A DNA stretch of 64,000 bases from Micromonospora chokoriensis (GCF_900091505.1 NZ_LT607409.1:1054001-1118000), one strand, 5' to 3'; numbered from the stretch's first letter, positions 1 through 9,372 are shown. Translations and numbers: made by a program. The notes: generated from the letters alone by a model not told the origin.

Positions 1-241
1 CAGCGGCGACCCGGCCTTCCCGATGCTGCGCAAGATCACTGAACTGAAGCTGCCGTTGAACACGAAGAACGGCCTCGCCTTCCCGCAGAAGGCCAGCGCC
101 GGACAGCAGGCCGTCGGCTCGGCCTACGTCCTCACCGACATGATGCAGCAGGTCGTGCAGGGCACCGCGCCGGCGCAGGCCGTGACGACCGCCCACACGA
201 AGATGGTGCAGATCTTCAACCAGCAGGGGCTGCCGCAGTGA
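1..241 (+). CDS. Sugar ABC transporter solute-binding protein, C-terminal end (partial)
   Basis: Only the last 79 residues are in the window; the frame is open from base 2 and ends at a TGA at 239-241. The sequence has the helical C-terminal end usual in family 1 extracellular sugar-binding proteins (a run of alternating Ala/Gln/Val and a final ...QQGLPQ). The stop overlaps the GTG start of the fused permease by four bases, so the two are co-transcribed and probably translationally coupled. The sugar cannot be told from this fragment. Family call rests mainly on position in front of an ABC permease. Confidence 0.75.
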   Translation, partial: SGDPAFPMLRKITELKLPLNTKNGLAFPQKASAGQQAVGSAYVLTDMMQQVVQGTAPAQAVTTAHTKMVQIFNQQGLPQ

Positions 242-2280
242 GCTCGGTCCGTCCTGCGCGGGTCCCGACGGCGAATAGGGCGAAAGCCTCGCCGTCGGGA
301 CCCGGATCGCTCACCGTGACGCAGCGGCGGCTGGGTCGGGACTGGCGGCTGGCGACACTGTTCCTGGCACCGATGGCCCTGCTGGTCGGCGTGCTCGTCC
401 TCGTGCCGATCGCCAGGTCGATCCTCACCAGCACCACCGAACGGCACGGGCAGGACACCGTGTTCGTCGGTCTGGACAACTACCTCGCGCTCATCGGTGA
501 CGACCAGTTCCACACCGGCGTGGTGAACTCGTTCGTCTTCACCGCGTACGCCGAGATCTTCAAGGTCGTGCTGGGTCTGTCCGCGGCCCTGCTGCTGCAT
601 CATCGCCGTCGCGGGCGGGCCCTGCTGACCGGGCTGCTGCTGGTGCCGTGGGTGGTGCCGACGGTGGTGACGGCGTTCAGCTGGCGCTCGCTGCTGGACC
701 CGATCTTCGGCAGCGTCAACACGCTGCTCACCGCGACCGGAATCGGGCCGTTGCTGGCCAGCGTGCACCTGGTCGACAGCTGGCCGGCGGGTTGGCTGTC
801 CGACCCGGAGCTGGCCATGCCGTCGGTGATCCTCGTGAACGTCTGGAAGGGGGTGCCGTTCTTCACCGTGTGCTTCCTGGCGGGGTTGAAGGCCATCCCG
901 GCGGACCTCTACGAGGCGGCGACCATCGACGGCGCGTCGTCGGTGCAGCGGTTCATGAACGTGACGCTGCCCGGGTTGCGTCACGTTCTCACCGTGACGG
1001 TGACCCTGTCGTCGATCTGGACGTTCAACAACTTCGACCTCGTCTGGCTGCTGACGCAGGGCGGCCCGGGCGACGTGACAGCACCGTACGTGCTGATCGC
1101 GTACTCGAAGGCGATCCTGCAGTTGCAGTACGGCGCGGGCGCGGCGGTCACGCTCGTCATGCTGCCGGTCATCGGCGGGCTGGTGTTCTTCCTGGTCCGG
1201 TTGTTGCGCCAGGACAGCACCATCAGGCTGCCCCGGCGACGCCAGGCGGCGTGGCGGATCGGGGCGCGGCGGTGGGCCGGGGCGGTGCGGAAGGCGCTGC
1301 CGTGGGTCGTCACCGCGGTGGTCACCGGTCTGCTCTTCTGGGCGTCGCCGGAGATCTTCTGGAAGGCGGCGGTGGTCCTCGGGGTGATCCTGCTGATCGC
1401 GGTGGCGGTCGGCCGGGTGGTCTCGACCCTCCAGACCCGGGGCGGTCGACGGTCGTCGTCAGCGGTGTCGGGTCTGGGGTCCTGGGTGGCGCTGGCCGGG
1501 TTGCTCTTCTTCGTGCTGGGCCCCCTGTACTGGATCGCCGTCACCGCCTTCAAGTCCGAGGGCCAGGTCGTCATGCGCACCGACGACCTGTGGCCGACGC
1601 CGTGGACCCTGGAACAGTTCAGTGCCCTGTTCGCCAACCAGCCGTTCGGCCGCTGGTATCTCAACACCCTGCTGGTGTCCGCGGCGTCCACCGCGGTGGC
1701 GCTGATCTGCGCCGCCCTGGCGGGCTATGCGCTGGCCCGGCTGCGGTTCCGCGGGGCGCAGGGGTTCACCGTCACGGTGCTGCTCACCTACGTGATGCCG
1801 GGCGCGCTGCTGTTCATCCCGCTGTACCAGATGCTCATCGGCGCACGGCTCACCGACTCGTTGTGGTCCCTGGTGGTGACGTACCCGACCTTCACGCTGC
1901 CGTTCGCCACCTGGCTGCTGGTCGGCTACTTCTCGTCGATCCCCATCGAGCTGGAGGAGGCCGCGCTCGTCGACGGCTGCACCCGCCTCCAGGCGTTCGG
2001 TCGGGTGGTGCTGCCGCTCGCCAAGCCCGGGCTGCTGGCGGTCGCGCTCTTCACCCTGACCAATGCCTGGAACGAGTTCCTGTTCGCCTTCGTGTTCATC
2101 ACGAAGGACGAGTACAAGACGCTCCCCGTCGGCATGCAGTCGATGATCGCCGGAGACGTCGTACCCCAGGGACAGCTCGCCGCGGCGTCGCTGCTCGTCA
2201 GCATCCCCGTGGTGATCATGTACGCCCTCGGGCAGCGCTTCCTGACCGAAGGTCTCACCGCGGGAGCCGTGAAGGGATGA
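238..2280 (+). CDS. Fused MalF-MalG-type sugar ABC permease
   Basis: A 680-residue protein holding two complete binding-protein-dependent permease domains in one chain. The first (about 35-325) carries an EAA loop starting at Glu226 (EAATIDGASS); the second (about 420-680) carries its own from Glu573 (EEAALVDGC). Normally these are two proteins of about 300 residues. Between them lie roughly 100 residues with a basic stretch and two additional hydrophobic segments (about 355-390), which would put the second domain in the correct orientation in the membrane. The frame is continuous. It follows the binding protein with a GTGA overlap; no ATPase gene is nearby, so a shared MsiK-like ATPase is inferred. 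Substrate is unknown, probably a saccharide. Confidence 0.88.
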   Translation: MSSVRPARVPTANRAKASPSGPGSLTVTQRRLGRDWRLATLFLAPMALLVGVLVLVPIARSILTSTTERHGQDTVFVGLDNYLALIGDDQFHTGVVNSFVFTAYAEIFKVVLGLSAALLLHHRRRGRALLTGLLLVPWVVPTVVTAFSWRSLLDPIFGSVNTLLTATGIGPLLASVHLVDSWPAGWLSDPELAMPSVILVNVWKGVPFFTVCFLAGLKAIPADLYEAATIDGASSVQRFMNVTLPGLRHVLTVTVTLSSIWTFNNFDLVWLLTQGGPGDVTAPYVLIAYSKAILQLQYGAGAAVTLVMLPVIGGLVFFLVRLLRQDSTIRLPRRRQAAWRIGARRWAGAVRKALPWVVTAVVTGLLFWASPEIFWKAAVVLGVILLIAVAVGRVVSTLQTRGGRRSSSAVSGLGSWVALAGLLFFVLGPLYWIAVTAFKSEGQVVMRTDDLWPTPWTLEQFSALFANQPFGRWYLNTLLVSAASTAVALICAALAGYALARLRFRGAQGFTVTVLLTYVMPGALLFIPLYQMLIGARLTDSLWSLVVTYPTFTLPFATWLLVGYFSSIPIELEEAALVDGCTRLQAFGRVVLPLAKPGLLAVALFTLTNAWNEFLFAFVFITKDEYKTLPVGMQSMIAGDVVPQGQLAAASLLVSIPVVIMYALGQRFLTEGLTAGAVKG

Positions 2281-2325
2281 GGTGACGGGCCGCTGGTGTC
2301 GATCGCGCACCAGCGGCCCGTCACC
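2281..2325. terminator. Bidirectional hairpin terminator
   Basis: A perfect 18-bp inverted repeat (2281-2298 with 2308-2325) around a 9-nt loop begins directly after the permease stop and lies between two converging genes. There is no strong T-run on either side, as is common in high-GC actinomycetes. Confidence 0.75.
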
Positions 2326-2346
2326 AACGACGGCTGCGGGATGCGA

Positions 2347-2958
2347 TCAGGCGCTCTCGGTGCCGGTCTGTGCCCGGGTGTAGGTGAGGAAGAGGGAGCC
2401 GCTGTCCAGGACCGTGTGCTCGGTCAGGCGCCAGGTGCGGGGTGCGAAGACGGCATCGCGGCCGAACAGCGGAATGCCCGCGCCGATCGTCAGCGGGGCG
2501 AGCTTGACGACCAACTGGTCGATCTCCGGGTAGAGGGCACCGGCCAGGGCGCCACCGCCGATCACCCAGATGTCCTTGCCGTCGTGGCGCTTCAGCTCTC
2601 GTACCGTGGCAATGGGGTCCCCGGCCACGACCTCGACGGCCGGGTCCGGGCTTTGACCCAGCGTGCGGGAGAACACCAGGTGGCGCAGGTGCGGGTACGC
2701 GTCGGTGACACCGGCTCTCAGCCCCACCTCGTAGGAGTGGCGGCCTTCCAGGACGGTGTCGAACCGGCTGCCCGCGTCGGTGATGCCCAACGACTGTCGG
2801 GCCGGACCCGGCAGGGTCTCCGGGTACTCGGCGACAAGGTGGTGAAGGTAGTCGTCCGGGATGGGCCAGAAGCCGTCCGGACCGGTGGGGTCGGCGCCGT
2901 CGGGACCGGCGATGAATCCGTCCAGGGTGACGGCGACGTAGTAGACGAGCTTGCGCAC
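2347..2958 (-). CDS. Dihydrofolate reductase family (RibD C-terminal domain) protein
   Basis: About 203 residues of the RibD-C/DHFR-like fold: N-terminal strand ending YYVAVTLDGFIAGPDG, a central GR(H/K)-type turn (LEGRHSYE), and the nucleotide-binding segment IWVIGGGALAGALYPEIDQL. These stand-alone actinobacterial members are NADPH-dependent reductases of unknown substrate, and resistance to antifolates should not be assumed. I prefer the GTG at 2958 to the ATG at 2964 because the AAGGAG site touches that ATG but sits six bases before the GTG. Convergent with the fused permease across a shared terminator. Confidence 0.82.
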   Translation of the reverse strand: MRKLVYYVAVTLDGFIAGPDGADPTGPDGFWPIPDDYLHHLVAEYPETLPGPARQSLGITDAGSRFDTVLEGRHSYEVGLRAGVTDAYPHLRHLVFSRTLGQSPDPAVEVVAGDPIATVRELKRHDGKDIWVIGGGALAGALYPEIDQLVVKLAPLTIGAGIPLFGRDAVFAPRTWRLTEHTVLDSGSLFLTYTRAQTGTESA

Positions 2959-3042
2959 GAACATCTCCTTGGCTCCGGTGCCGGATCCTGTTCTCGATCC
3001 GACCAGCTCAGCCTGCTCGGAGACGTGCCCGCTTGCAAGATC

Positions 3043-3097
3043 GTTTTGTTGTCGGGCGGCTCGACGGGTTCGAGAGACCGTCGAGCGCCGACAAAAC
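3043..3097. repeat. Imperfect inverted repeat in a divergent promoter region
   Basis: Bases 3043-3067 and 3078-3097 form an imperfect palindrome of about 20 bp (arms begin GTTTTGT and end ACAAAAC) with a 10-nt centre. It sits between the divergent starts of the DHFR-like gene and the secreted protein gene, in a stretch (2959-3241) that is A/T-richer than its surroundings. It could be an operator for either gene; no regulator is adjacent. Confidence 0.5.
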
Positions 3098-3241
3098 CCG
3101 ACAGTCCAGCGCGTGCAGATAAGACATTCAAACGGATCGCAAGCCTAATAAAACGGCCCGATGGCACGCGAATTCATTTGTCGGCCACGGCTACTCTCAG
3201 CGCACATCCATTCAGGATTCATTGACTCACGGGGAGAGCAG

Positions 3242-4828
3242 ATGAAGCCTTGGCGCCTACGCGCGCTCGTCGCAACTGTGGCGGTTGCCGCGGTTGCCCT
3301 GTCGGTCACCGGTCCGGCGGCTGCGGCACCGGCGACCAGCCCGGTGCTCGACGTCGCGTCCATCGCCTTCGACAGGACGCAGGTCGACGTCACCGAGGAC
3401 TACGCGACAGTCAATCTCAACTGGACGATCACCAATCGCGCCGCCAAAGCCCGGGGAATCAGCGGTGTCGTGGAACTGCGGCAGTTCGCCGGCAGCGAGC
3501 AGATCGGTCAACCCCGCACGGTCAGCTACAACCTGGACTGGGGCCGGGCGCAGGTAGGGGGCTCGGGGACAGCCCAGGAGTCCACCTATGCCTACCAGTT
3601 CACGGTCCCGCGCTACGCGCCTGTGGCGCAGACGTTCTGGCGGGTCACCAAGGTGACCATCGCCGACGACGTCGCGCACGCCCGCACGGTGCGCGACCCG
3701 GGCCCGGCCGCGCTCACCGTCGCCCAGATCGTCGACGCCGAAGGGCCGGTCGCCGAGCAGTTGTACTTCGACTTCGACCAGCCTCGCAGCTTCTACGACG
3801 ACGGTTCCGGGGTGACGCTGCGCTACGCGGTGTACGTCGTCGACAACTCCGGCTTCAAGAAGGGGAAGCTCACCCTCACCGGCCCGAGCGGCAGGCGGGT
3901 CAGCGGCACGTTCCAGCTCACCCGGGACGGGTCGCAGTGGTCCTGCAACGGCCAGGTCGCCTGGGATCCGACGTGGCTGACGTGCTCCATCCCGGTCACC
4001 GTGCCGGCCGGCTCACCGTCCGGCACCTGGCGGGTCTCCCGGCTCGACCTGACCGACAGTTGGGGCAACACCCGGACCGACACGTCGCCGGAAGGAGCTG
4101 CTCCGGTCCAGGTGAGCCGCAACGAGGTGCTCAGCGCGTCGAACTTCGCTCTCACCAAGGCAGAGGTGAACAACTGGCGTGGTCCGGCCTCGACGGCACT
4201 CACCTTCCGGCCGCAGGGCATGGTTGGTGGCCTGGCCTCGGTCGACCTCGAATTGTCGTGGTGCTCCCAGCCGTCACACACCCCGGTGGTCGGTGACGAC
4301 GGATCAGCCTCGGTAGAGATCGTCCTCCAGTCGTCCTGGATGAGCTCCTGCTCGATCAACGGGGTCAGGCTGACCGACGGGGCGGGCAACGTCGCCCTCT
4401 ACGGCGCGGCGTACGGTGCTCCCGACCTCGGCCTCACCGTCACCCGGGTGAAGGACGAGAAGGCGCCGGTCGTGCTCTCGGCGACGCTACCCAAGGCGAC
4501 GTGGACGCAGCAGGAGACCGAGGACGCCTGGGGGCTCGGCTTCGACGTCACTGTCGAGGTGGACGACTTCGCCAAGATCCAACAATTCAGCGCGACGATC
4601 TACGACAGCAACGGGGAGCCGAAGGGCGGGATGTCCGGCGGTGAGCACGACGACGGCACCGGCGTCTTCCGTCTCGCGGTGTCCACCGGCCGAATGGAGC
4701 CGGGGCAGTACACGATCGGTTTCTCGCTGACCGACGAGGCCGGAAACGACAGCGCTTGGGGTTATCCGAACAACGCCGGCAACCCGATTCCGAACGGTCC
4801 GCTGGTCCTGACCGTGGTGCCCGACTGA
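3242..4828 (+). CDS. Secreted protein with Ig-like/beta-sandwich repeats
   Basis: 528 residues beginning at the ATG preceded by GGGGAGAG; an in-frame ATG further upstream lacks a site and would bury the signal peptide. The N-terminus (KPWRLR followed by a long Ala/Val run ending AAAAP) is a clear Sec signal. The rest is Ser/Thr/Asp-rich with recurring patterns such as LTDSWGNTRTD, LTDGAGNVALYG and LTDEAGNDSAWG, which resemble the C-terminal strands of bacterial Ig-like or cadherin-like domains; I count about three or four such modules. Four or five Cys suggest disulfides. No catalytic motif seen. Function unknown; a surface or matrix protein is an inference. Confidence 0.7.
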   Translation: MKPWRLRALVATVAVAAVALSVTGPAAAAPATSPVLDVASIAFDRTQVDVTEDYATVNLNWTITNRAAKARGISGVVELRQFAGSEQIGQPRTVSYNLDWGRAQVGGSGTAQESTYAYQFTVPRYAPVAQTFWRVTKVTIADDVAHARTVRDPGPAALTVAQIVDAEGPVAEQLYFDFDQPRSFYDDGSGVTLRYAVYVVDNSGFKKGKLTLTGPSGRRVSGTFQLTRDGSQWSCNGQVAWDPTWLTCSIPVTVPAGSPSGTWRVSRLDLTDSWGNTRTDTSPEGAAPVQVSRNEVLSASNFALTKAEVNNWRGPASTALTFRPQGMVGGLASVDLELSWCSQPSHTPVVGDDGSASVEIVLQSSWMSSCSINGVRLTDGAGNVALYGAAYGAPDLGLTVTRVKDEKAPVVLSATLPKATWTQQETEDAWGLGFDVTVEVDDFAKIQQFSATIYDSNGEPKGGMSGGEHDDGTGVFRLAVSTGRMEPGQYTIGFSLTDEAGNDSAWGYPNNAGNPIPNGPLVLTVVPD

Positions 4829-4834
4829 CGTCCC

Positions 4835-4960
4835 GGTCCGGCCCGGCCCACCGGGCCGAGCCGGACCGCCGCCCGTTTCGCGCGCCGTGGCCGTGTCGGC
4901 GCTGGGGCCCGGCCGTCACGGCAGCGCCTTCCGCCGGCACCCGCCGGCTGCGGTGCCGGC
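4835..4960. terminator. Paired hairpins between converging genes
   Basis: Two stem-loops lie between the secreted-protein stop and the ltrA stop: 4835-4848 with 4854-4867 (14 bp, one mismatch), and 4933-4941 with 4952-4960 (9 bp). The first fits termination of the rightward gene, the second of the leftward one. Confidence 0.5.
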
Positions 4961-4965
4961 CGCAC

Positions 4966-6126
4966 CTACCCGCCGGTCCTCCGGCGGTACGAGAAGAGCC
5001 CGGCGTGGTCCAGGACGACCACCACGAGCACCACCACCGTGGCGACCGCGCTGACCGCGAGCAGCGGCAGCCGCAGGAGCCCCGTGGCAGCCGCCAACAC
5101 GAACAGGGCCGCGACCCGTGGCCAGGACAGCCGTCGGTGGATCGCCACCGAGAAGAGGATCCGCCCGACGAGGAACAGCGTCGGACCGCCCAGGATGACG
5201 ACGACAGCTGTCAGGTCACCGGTCCGCGAGGGGTGGGCGATGCTCAACTCGGCACCGACGGCGGTGACGACCAGCCCGGCGATCATCACCAGGTGCACGT
5301 ATCCGGTGACGACGCCGAGCCGGGACGGGTCGGCGCGTTCGATGGCCGGGCCGAGCCGTTGGCCGGCGGGTGTGACGTAGAGCAGACCGATCAACACAGC
5401 GGTGGCGAAGACCAGCAGGAAGGCGGCGGTCTGCCGGAGGTGGAGGTCGGTGCCGGCGTACGAGAGGCCGGCGACCAGTACCAGTTCACCGAGCGCGATG
5501 ATCATGATTTGTTGGTACCGCTCGGCGAAGTGCTCACCCGCGAGGTGCAACTCCTGTTGGCGGGTCCGGCCCATCAGCGGCGTGGGCCAGCCCAGTCGAG
5601 GGCCGGTGAGATCCAGGACGAGGGCGAGCAGCCAGAGCGGCACCCGCCAGTCCGGCAGGAGCCCGCCGGCCAGCCACGGTACGGCGGAGACGCTGAACCA
5701 GCAGAGGATCCGCACCGTCCGGTTCTGCCTCGGATGACCGCGTAACGCGAAGGTGGTGACCAGGCCCCGGGCGATGTGTACCGAGACGTACGCACCGGCG
5801 AAGAGCAGACCCCTCCCGTCCAACGCCTGCGGTATCGCCACCCCGACCAGCAGGGCGCCCAGCGCCGACGCGACCAGCAACCACCGCACCGCTGGACTCT
5901 CCGGGTCATACCAGTCGGCGAACCAGGTCGTGGGCACCCAGATCCACCAGATGCCGGTCAGCAGCAGTGCGGTCCGCAGCGCGCCGGCCACGGTGAGGTC
6001 GTGCAGCAGATGCTCGGCCAACTGGCTGAGAGCGAGCACGAACGCCAGGTCGAAGAAGAGCTCCAGGAACGAGGCGCTCAGTGGCGAGTCTCTGCCCCGC
6101 AGCAGCCGGTCACCTCGGCTCGCCAT
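4966..6126 (-). CDS. ltrA: Low temperature requirement A (LtrA) family membrane protein
   Basis: 386 residues, almost wholly hydrophobic, with about ten to twelve membrane segments. The family signature is near the N-terminus: SFLELFFDLAFVLALSQL, followed by WIWVPTTWFADWYDPES, and the mid-protein HFAERYQQIMIIALGELV. The start is the ATG at 6126, with GGGGGGAG seven bases before it; a longer open frame upstream shows no membrane or family features. LtrA was named from a Listeria cold-growth mutant, and biochemical activity is not established. Single gene, divergent from the zinc-ribbon protein at 6301. Confidence 0.85.
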   Translation of the reverse strand: MASRGDRLLRGRDSPLSASFLELFFDLAFVLALSQLAEHLLHDLTVAGALRTALLLTGIWWIWVPTTWFADWYDPESPAVRWLLVASALGALLVGVAIPQALDGRGLLFAGAYVSVHIARGLVTTFALRGHPRQNRTVRILCWFSVSAVPWLAGGLLPDWRVPLWLLALVLDLTGPRLGWPTPLMGRTRQQELHLAGEHFAERYQQIMIIALGELVLVAGLSYAGTDLHLRQTAAFLLVFATAVLIGLLYVTPAGQRLGPAIERADPSRLGVVTGYVHLVMIAGLVVTAVGAELSIAHPSRTGDLTAVVVILGGPTLFLVGRILFSVAIHRRLSWPRVAALFVLAAATGLLRLPLLAVSAVATVVVLVVVVLDHAGLFSYRRRTGG

Positions 6127-6300
6127 CGGCGCTCCCCCCGGAGGCACACCCGCCCTGCCTCCGTCGTACCACTCCGAGCCGGCCGACGAGACGAAAACGG
6201 CCGGGTGACGACCCGCCGCCCCCTCGTGTCGTTGATCCGGCAGCGCCCATGGTCGTCGCTGGCCACGGTGGGGGCACCGACTCAACGAGGAGGTAAGCCG

Positions 6301-6765
6301 ATGACCGCTCAGCGCGAGACAGTGCAGGTCGACCACGACCTGTTCCGCGCCGTGTACGACTCGCCCGCGTCACTGCCCGGCCGACACCGCTGGACCACCC
6401 CGGAATCGGACGTCCGGCGGTTGGAGAAGCTGCTCGGCATGCCGGCGCGCAGCATCGGCGCGCCGCTCTGGGTCAGCGGCGACGAGCCGGACTGCCCGAA
6501 GTGCGGCCGGCGGGTCACCTGGTACGACATCGTCTCGTCGGCGCTCTCCGGGCTGCACGACAAGCACATGATCGCCACAGTCATCCTCGGCGACCGCAAG
6601 TACGTCAACACCGAGATCCCCGACGCCATCGCCGGGGTGCGCTGCTCCGACTGCCACACCGCGATCGACGGCCTGCGCAGCTTCAAGTGCCACAACTGGG
6701 CGTACGCCTTCGAGGCGCTGGAGGCCGTCCGTGAGCGGATGGCCGGTGGTCCCGTGCCGGCCTGA
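6301..6765 (+). CDS. Uncharacterised zinc-ribbon-like protein
   Basis: 154 residues starting at an ATG with GAGGAGG nine bases upstream. Two CxxC pairs (Cys65/Cys68 in CPKC and Cys115/Cys118 in CSDC), about fifty residues apart, look like the two knuckles of a zinc ribbon; Cys130 (KCHNWAY) is an extra. No signal peptide or membrane segment, so probably cytoplasmic. I do not recognise the family. It stands alone, divergent from ltrA and convergent with the GH65 gene. The two CxxC pairs make structural zinc binding likely; nothing shows an enzymatic role. Confidence 0.75.
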   Translation: MTAQRETVQVDHDLFRAVYDSPASLPGRHRWTTPESDVRRLEKLLGMPARSIGAPLWVSGDEPDCPKCGRRVTWYDIVSSALSGLHDKHMIATVILGDRKYVNTEIPDAIAGVRCSDCHTAIDGLRSFKCHNWAYAFEALEAVRERMAGGPVPA

Positions 6766-6801
6766 GCCGGGGATCGGTCGGCCTGAGCCGGGGGTGGTGG
6801 C

Positions 6802-9201
6802 TCAGGCGGCCGAGCGACGGGTGGGACGACGGCCGGGCGGGGAGGCTGGTTCCGGCCCGGGGTCGGGCACCTGCGGCATCGGCACGGTGACCGCCTCGGC
6901 GCCGGTGATCCGGACCGACTCGCCGTGGTGCCACACCTCCACCTCGGTGTCGGAGGCGGCGTCGGGCAGTTCGTAGCGGGCCTCGGTGGGCGTCAGCGTG
7001 ACCCGCAGCCGGTGGCCGCGCCACCGCAGGCTGAACGCCAACCGGTCGATCCGGCGCGGCAGCCGCGGGTCGAAGGAGAGCACCCCGCGGTCGTCGCGCA
7101 GCCCACCGAAGCCCTGTACGAGGGCCAGCCACGCGCCGGCCAGCGACGCCAGGTGCAGCCCGTCGGCAGTCTTGTCGCCCAGGTCCGCCAGGTCCTGAAG
7201 GACCGACTCGGCGAACAGGTCGTACGCCAGGTCCAGGTGCCCGACCTCGGCGGCCAGGACGGCCTGCGGCGCGGCCGACAGCGACGAGTCGCGGACCGTG
7301 CGGGCCTCGTAGTAGGTCAGGTTGCGGGCCTTCTCGGCGGCGGTGAACTCGCCGGGGCAGACCTGCATGGCGAGCACCAGGTCGGCCTGCTTCACCACCT
7401 GCTTGCGGTACAGCTCCAGGTACGGGAAGTGCAGCAGCAGCGGATAGTCGTCCTCGCCGGTGTTCGCGAAGTCCCACTCGGGTTGCTCGGTGAAGCCGGC
7501 GGCCTGCTGGTGCACCTCGCGCTCGCCGTCGTACGGGACGACCATCGCGTCGGCGGCGGCCCGCCAGCCGGCCACCTCGTCGTGGTCCACGCCGAGCCGG
7601 CCGGCCAGGTCGGGGTGACGCTCGGCGGCGTCCGCCGCGCCGCGCAGGTTGCGCTTCGCCATCAGGTTCGTGAAGACGTTGTCGTCGACCAGCGCGGCGT
7701 ACTCGTCCGGGCCGGTCACCCCGTGCAGGTGGAAGTCGCCGTCGCCCGACCAGTGGCCGAACCCGTGCCAGAGCCGGGCCGTCTCCACCAGCAACTCCAA
7801 CCCCGCGTCGGCGAGGAAGCGCTGGTCGTCGGTGGCCGCCAGGTAGCGCAGCACCGCGTCGGCGATGTCGGCGTTGACGTGCAGCGCGGCCGTGCCGGCC
7901 GGCCAGTAGCCGGAGCACTCCCGGCCGCCGATGGTGCGCCACGGGAAGGTGGCGCCGGTCAGCCGCAGCTCGCGGGCCCGCTCCCGGGCCTCCGGCAGGT
8001 GGGCGTGCCGCCAGGTCAGCGCCGAACGGGCCACCGCCGGGGCCAGGTAGGTGAGCACCGGCAGGACGTAGGTCTCGGTGTCCCAGAGGACGTGCCCGTC
8101 GTAGCCGTTGCCGGTCAACCCCTTGGCCGAGATCGTCCGGTCCGAGTCGGGCCGACCGGCCTGGATCAGGTGGAACATCGCGAACCGGACCGCCTGCTGA
8201 AGCTCCTGGTCGCCGTCGAGCCGCACGTCGGCGACCTGCCAGGCCGCGTCCAGGGCGGCGCGCTGGTCGGCGAGGAGAGCGTCGAAACCGTCCGCACGGG
8301 CCGCGTCCGCCTCGGCGGAGACCAGGGCAGCCAACTCGTCGGCGGGTACGCCGTCGACCGCCGCCCACTCGTACGCGGCGAACTTCGTCAGCCGCAGCCG
8401 CTCCCCCGGATGCAGGCGACCCGTCACGGTCAGCCGGATTCGGTCCGGAATGCAGTCGCCGGTGGTGGTGACCGTGTCCGGCCCGTCCACCAGGTGACTG
8501 ACCGCGACCGCCACGCGCTGACCGCTGCGCTCGGTCCGGTGGACCAGCACCCCGTCGAGGCCGTTCGCGTCGTACGACTCGGCGGTCAGCGGGTCGGTGG
8601 GCACCGAGGCCGCTCGGGGGTCGTCCGAGCGCTCCGGCACCTTCTCGTTGGCCAGCAGGTCGGAGCAGACCCGCAGCTCGACGGGGGCGTCCAGCGCCTC
8701 GACCTCGTACCGGACGGCGGCCACCGGGCGGCGCGGCAGGGACACCAGCCTGGTGCTGCGGATCCGCACCCCCCTCCCGGCAGGGGAGATCCACTCGGTG
8801 TCCCGGCGCAGCACACCGGTACGCAGGTCGAGCACCCGTTCGTGACTGCGCAGCGTCCCGGTCCGGATGTCCAGCGGCTCGTCGTCGACCCAGAGCCGGA
8901 TCAGCGCGGCGTTCGGCGCGCTGATGACCGTGTCACTCTCCTGCGGGAACGCGTACCCCTCCTCGGGGTAGCTCAGCTCGCGACGCTCGTGCAGGCCGTT
9001 GACGTAGCTGCCCGGCATCCCGCACGGCGCGCCCTCGTCGAGGACACCACGCCATCCGACCCACCCGTTGCCCAGCGCGAAGATCGACTCGGTCTCGCCG
9101 AGCCGGTCCAGATCATCCGCCGTACGCCGGATGCGCCACGTCTCGTCGTCCCCCGTCCCGGCGGCGGGCGGCGGTTGGTCGGTGGCCGAACTGGTGTGCA
9201 C
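6802..9201 (-). CDS. Glycoside hydrolase family 65 phosphorylase (maltose/kojibiose/nigerose type)
   Basis: 799 residues with the GH65 layout: an N-terminal beta-sandwich (to about 280), a linker, an (alpha/alpha)6 barrel and a small C-terminal jelly roll. Visible signatures include ALGNGWVGWRG near residue 45, GHVLWDTETYVLPVL, and HGVTGPDEY, where Glu500 is the expected general acid (GH65 phosphorylases have it near 487). Members split alpha-linked glucose disaccharides with phosphate to beta-glucose 1-phosphate. The exact linkage cannot be read from sequence by eye. Start: GTG at 9201 with AGGAGG four bases before it; the frame stays open far upstream but is non-coding there. Cytoplasmic. 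It may serve the alpha-glucan locus 13 kb away. Confidence 0.88.
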   Translation of the reverse strand: MHTSSATDQPPPAAGTGDDETWRIRRTADDLDRLGETESIFALGNGWVGWRGVLDEGAPCGMPGSYVNGLHERRELSYPEEGYAFPQESDTVISAPNAALIRLWVDDEPLDIRTGTLRSHERVLDLRTGVLRRDTEWISPAGRGVRIRSTRLVSLPRRPVAAVRYEVEALDAPVELRVCSDLLANEKVPERSDDPRAASVPTDPLTAESYDANGLDGVLVHRTERSGQRVAVAVSHLVDGPDTVTTTGDCIPDRIRLTVTGRLHPGERLRLTKFAAYEWAAVDGVPADELAALVSAEADAARADGFDALLADQRAALDAAWQVADVRLDGDQELQQAVRFAMFHLIQAGRPDSDRTISAKGLTGNGYDGHVLWDTETYVLPVLTYLAPAVARSALTWRHAHLPEARERARELRLTGATFPWRTIGGRECSGYWPAGTAALHVNADIADAVLRYLAATDDQRFLADAGLELLVETARLWHGFGHWSGDGDFHLHGVTGPDEYAALVDDNVFTNLMAKRNLRGAADAAERHPDLAGRLGVDHDEVAGWRAAADAMVVPYDGEREVHQQAAGFTEQPEWDFANTGEDDYPLLLHFPYLELYRKQVVKQADLVLAMQVCPGEFTAAEKARNLTYYEARTVRDSSLSAAPQAVLAAEVGHLDLAYDLFAESVLQDLADLGDKTADGLHLASLAGAWLALVQGFGGLRDDRGVLSFDPRLPRRIDRLAFSLRWRGHRLRVTLTPTEARYELPDAASDTEVEVWHHGESVRITGAEAVTVPMPQVPDPGPEPASPPGRRPTRRSAA

Positions 9202-9372
9202 GAAGCCTCCTGTGGATGCCGACGTCGCTGAACAGCCAAGCAGAGCCGGCTGGACGAATCCTGGACGAAGGTCGTGCCGGCGGCCCGTCCTTCGACAGCG
9301 GCGATGCCCCCGTGCCGCGTTCCCAGGGTGCCCCCACGGTGAACGGGGTATGAACAGAGGGTGAGGTGAGGC

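Noticed and set aside
2347..2958. Antifolate-resistance DHFR
   Set aside because: It is the RibD-C subfamily, not a FolA-type dihydrofolate reductase.
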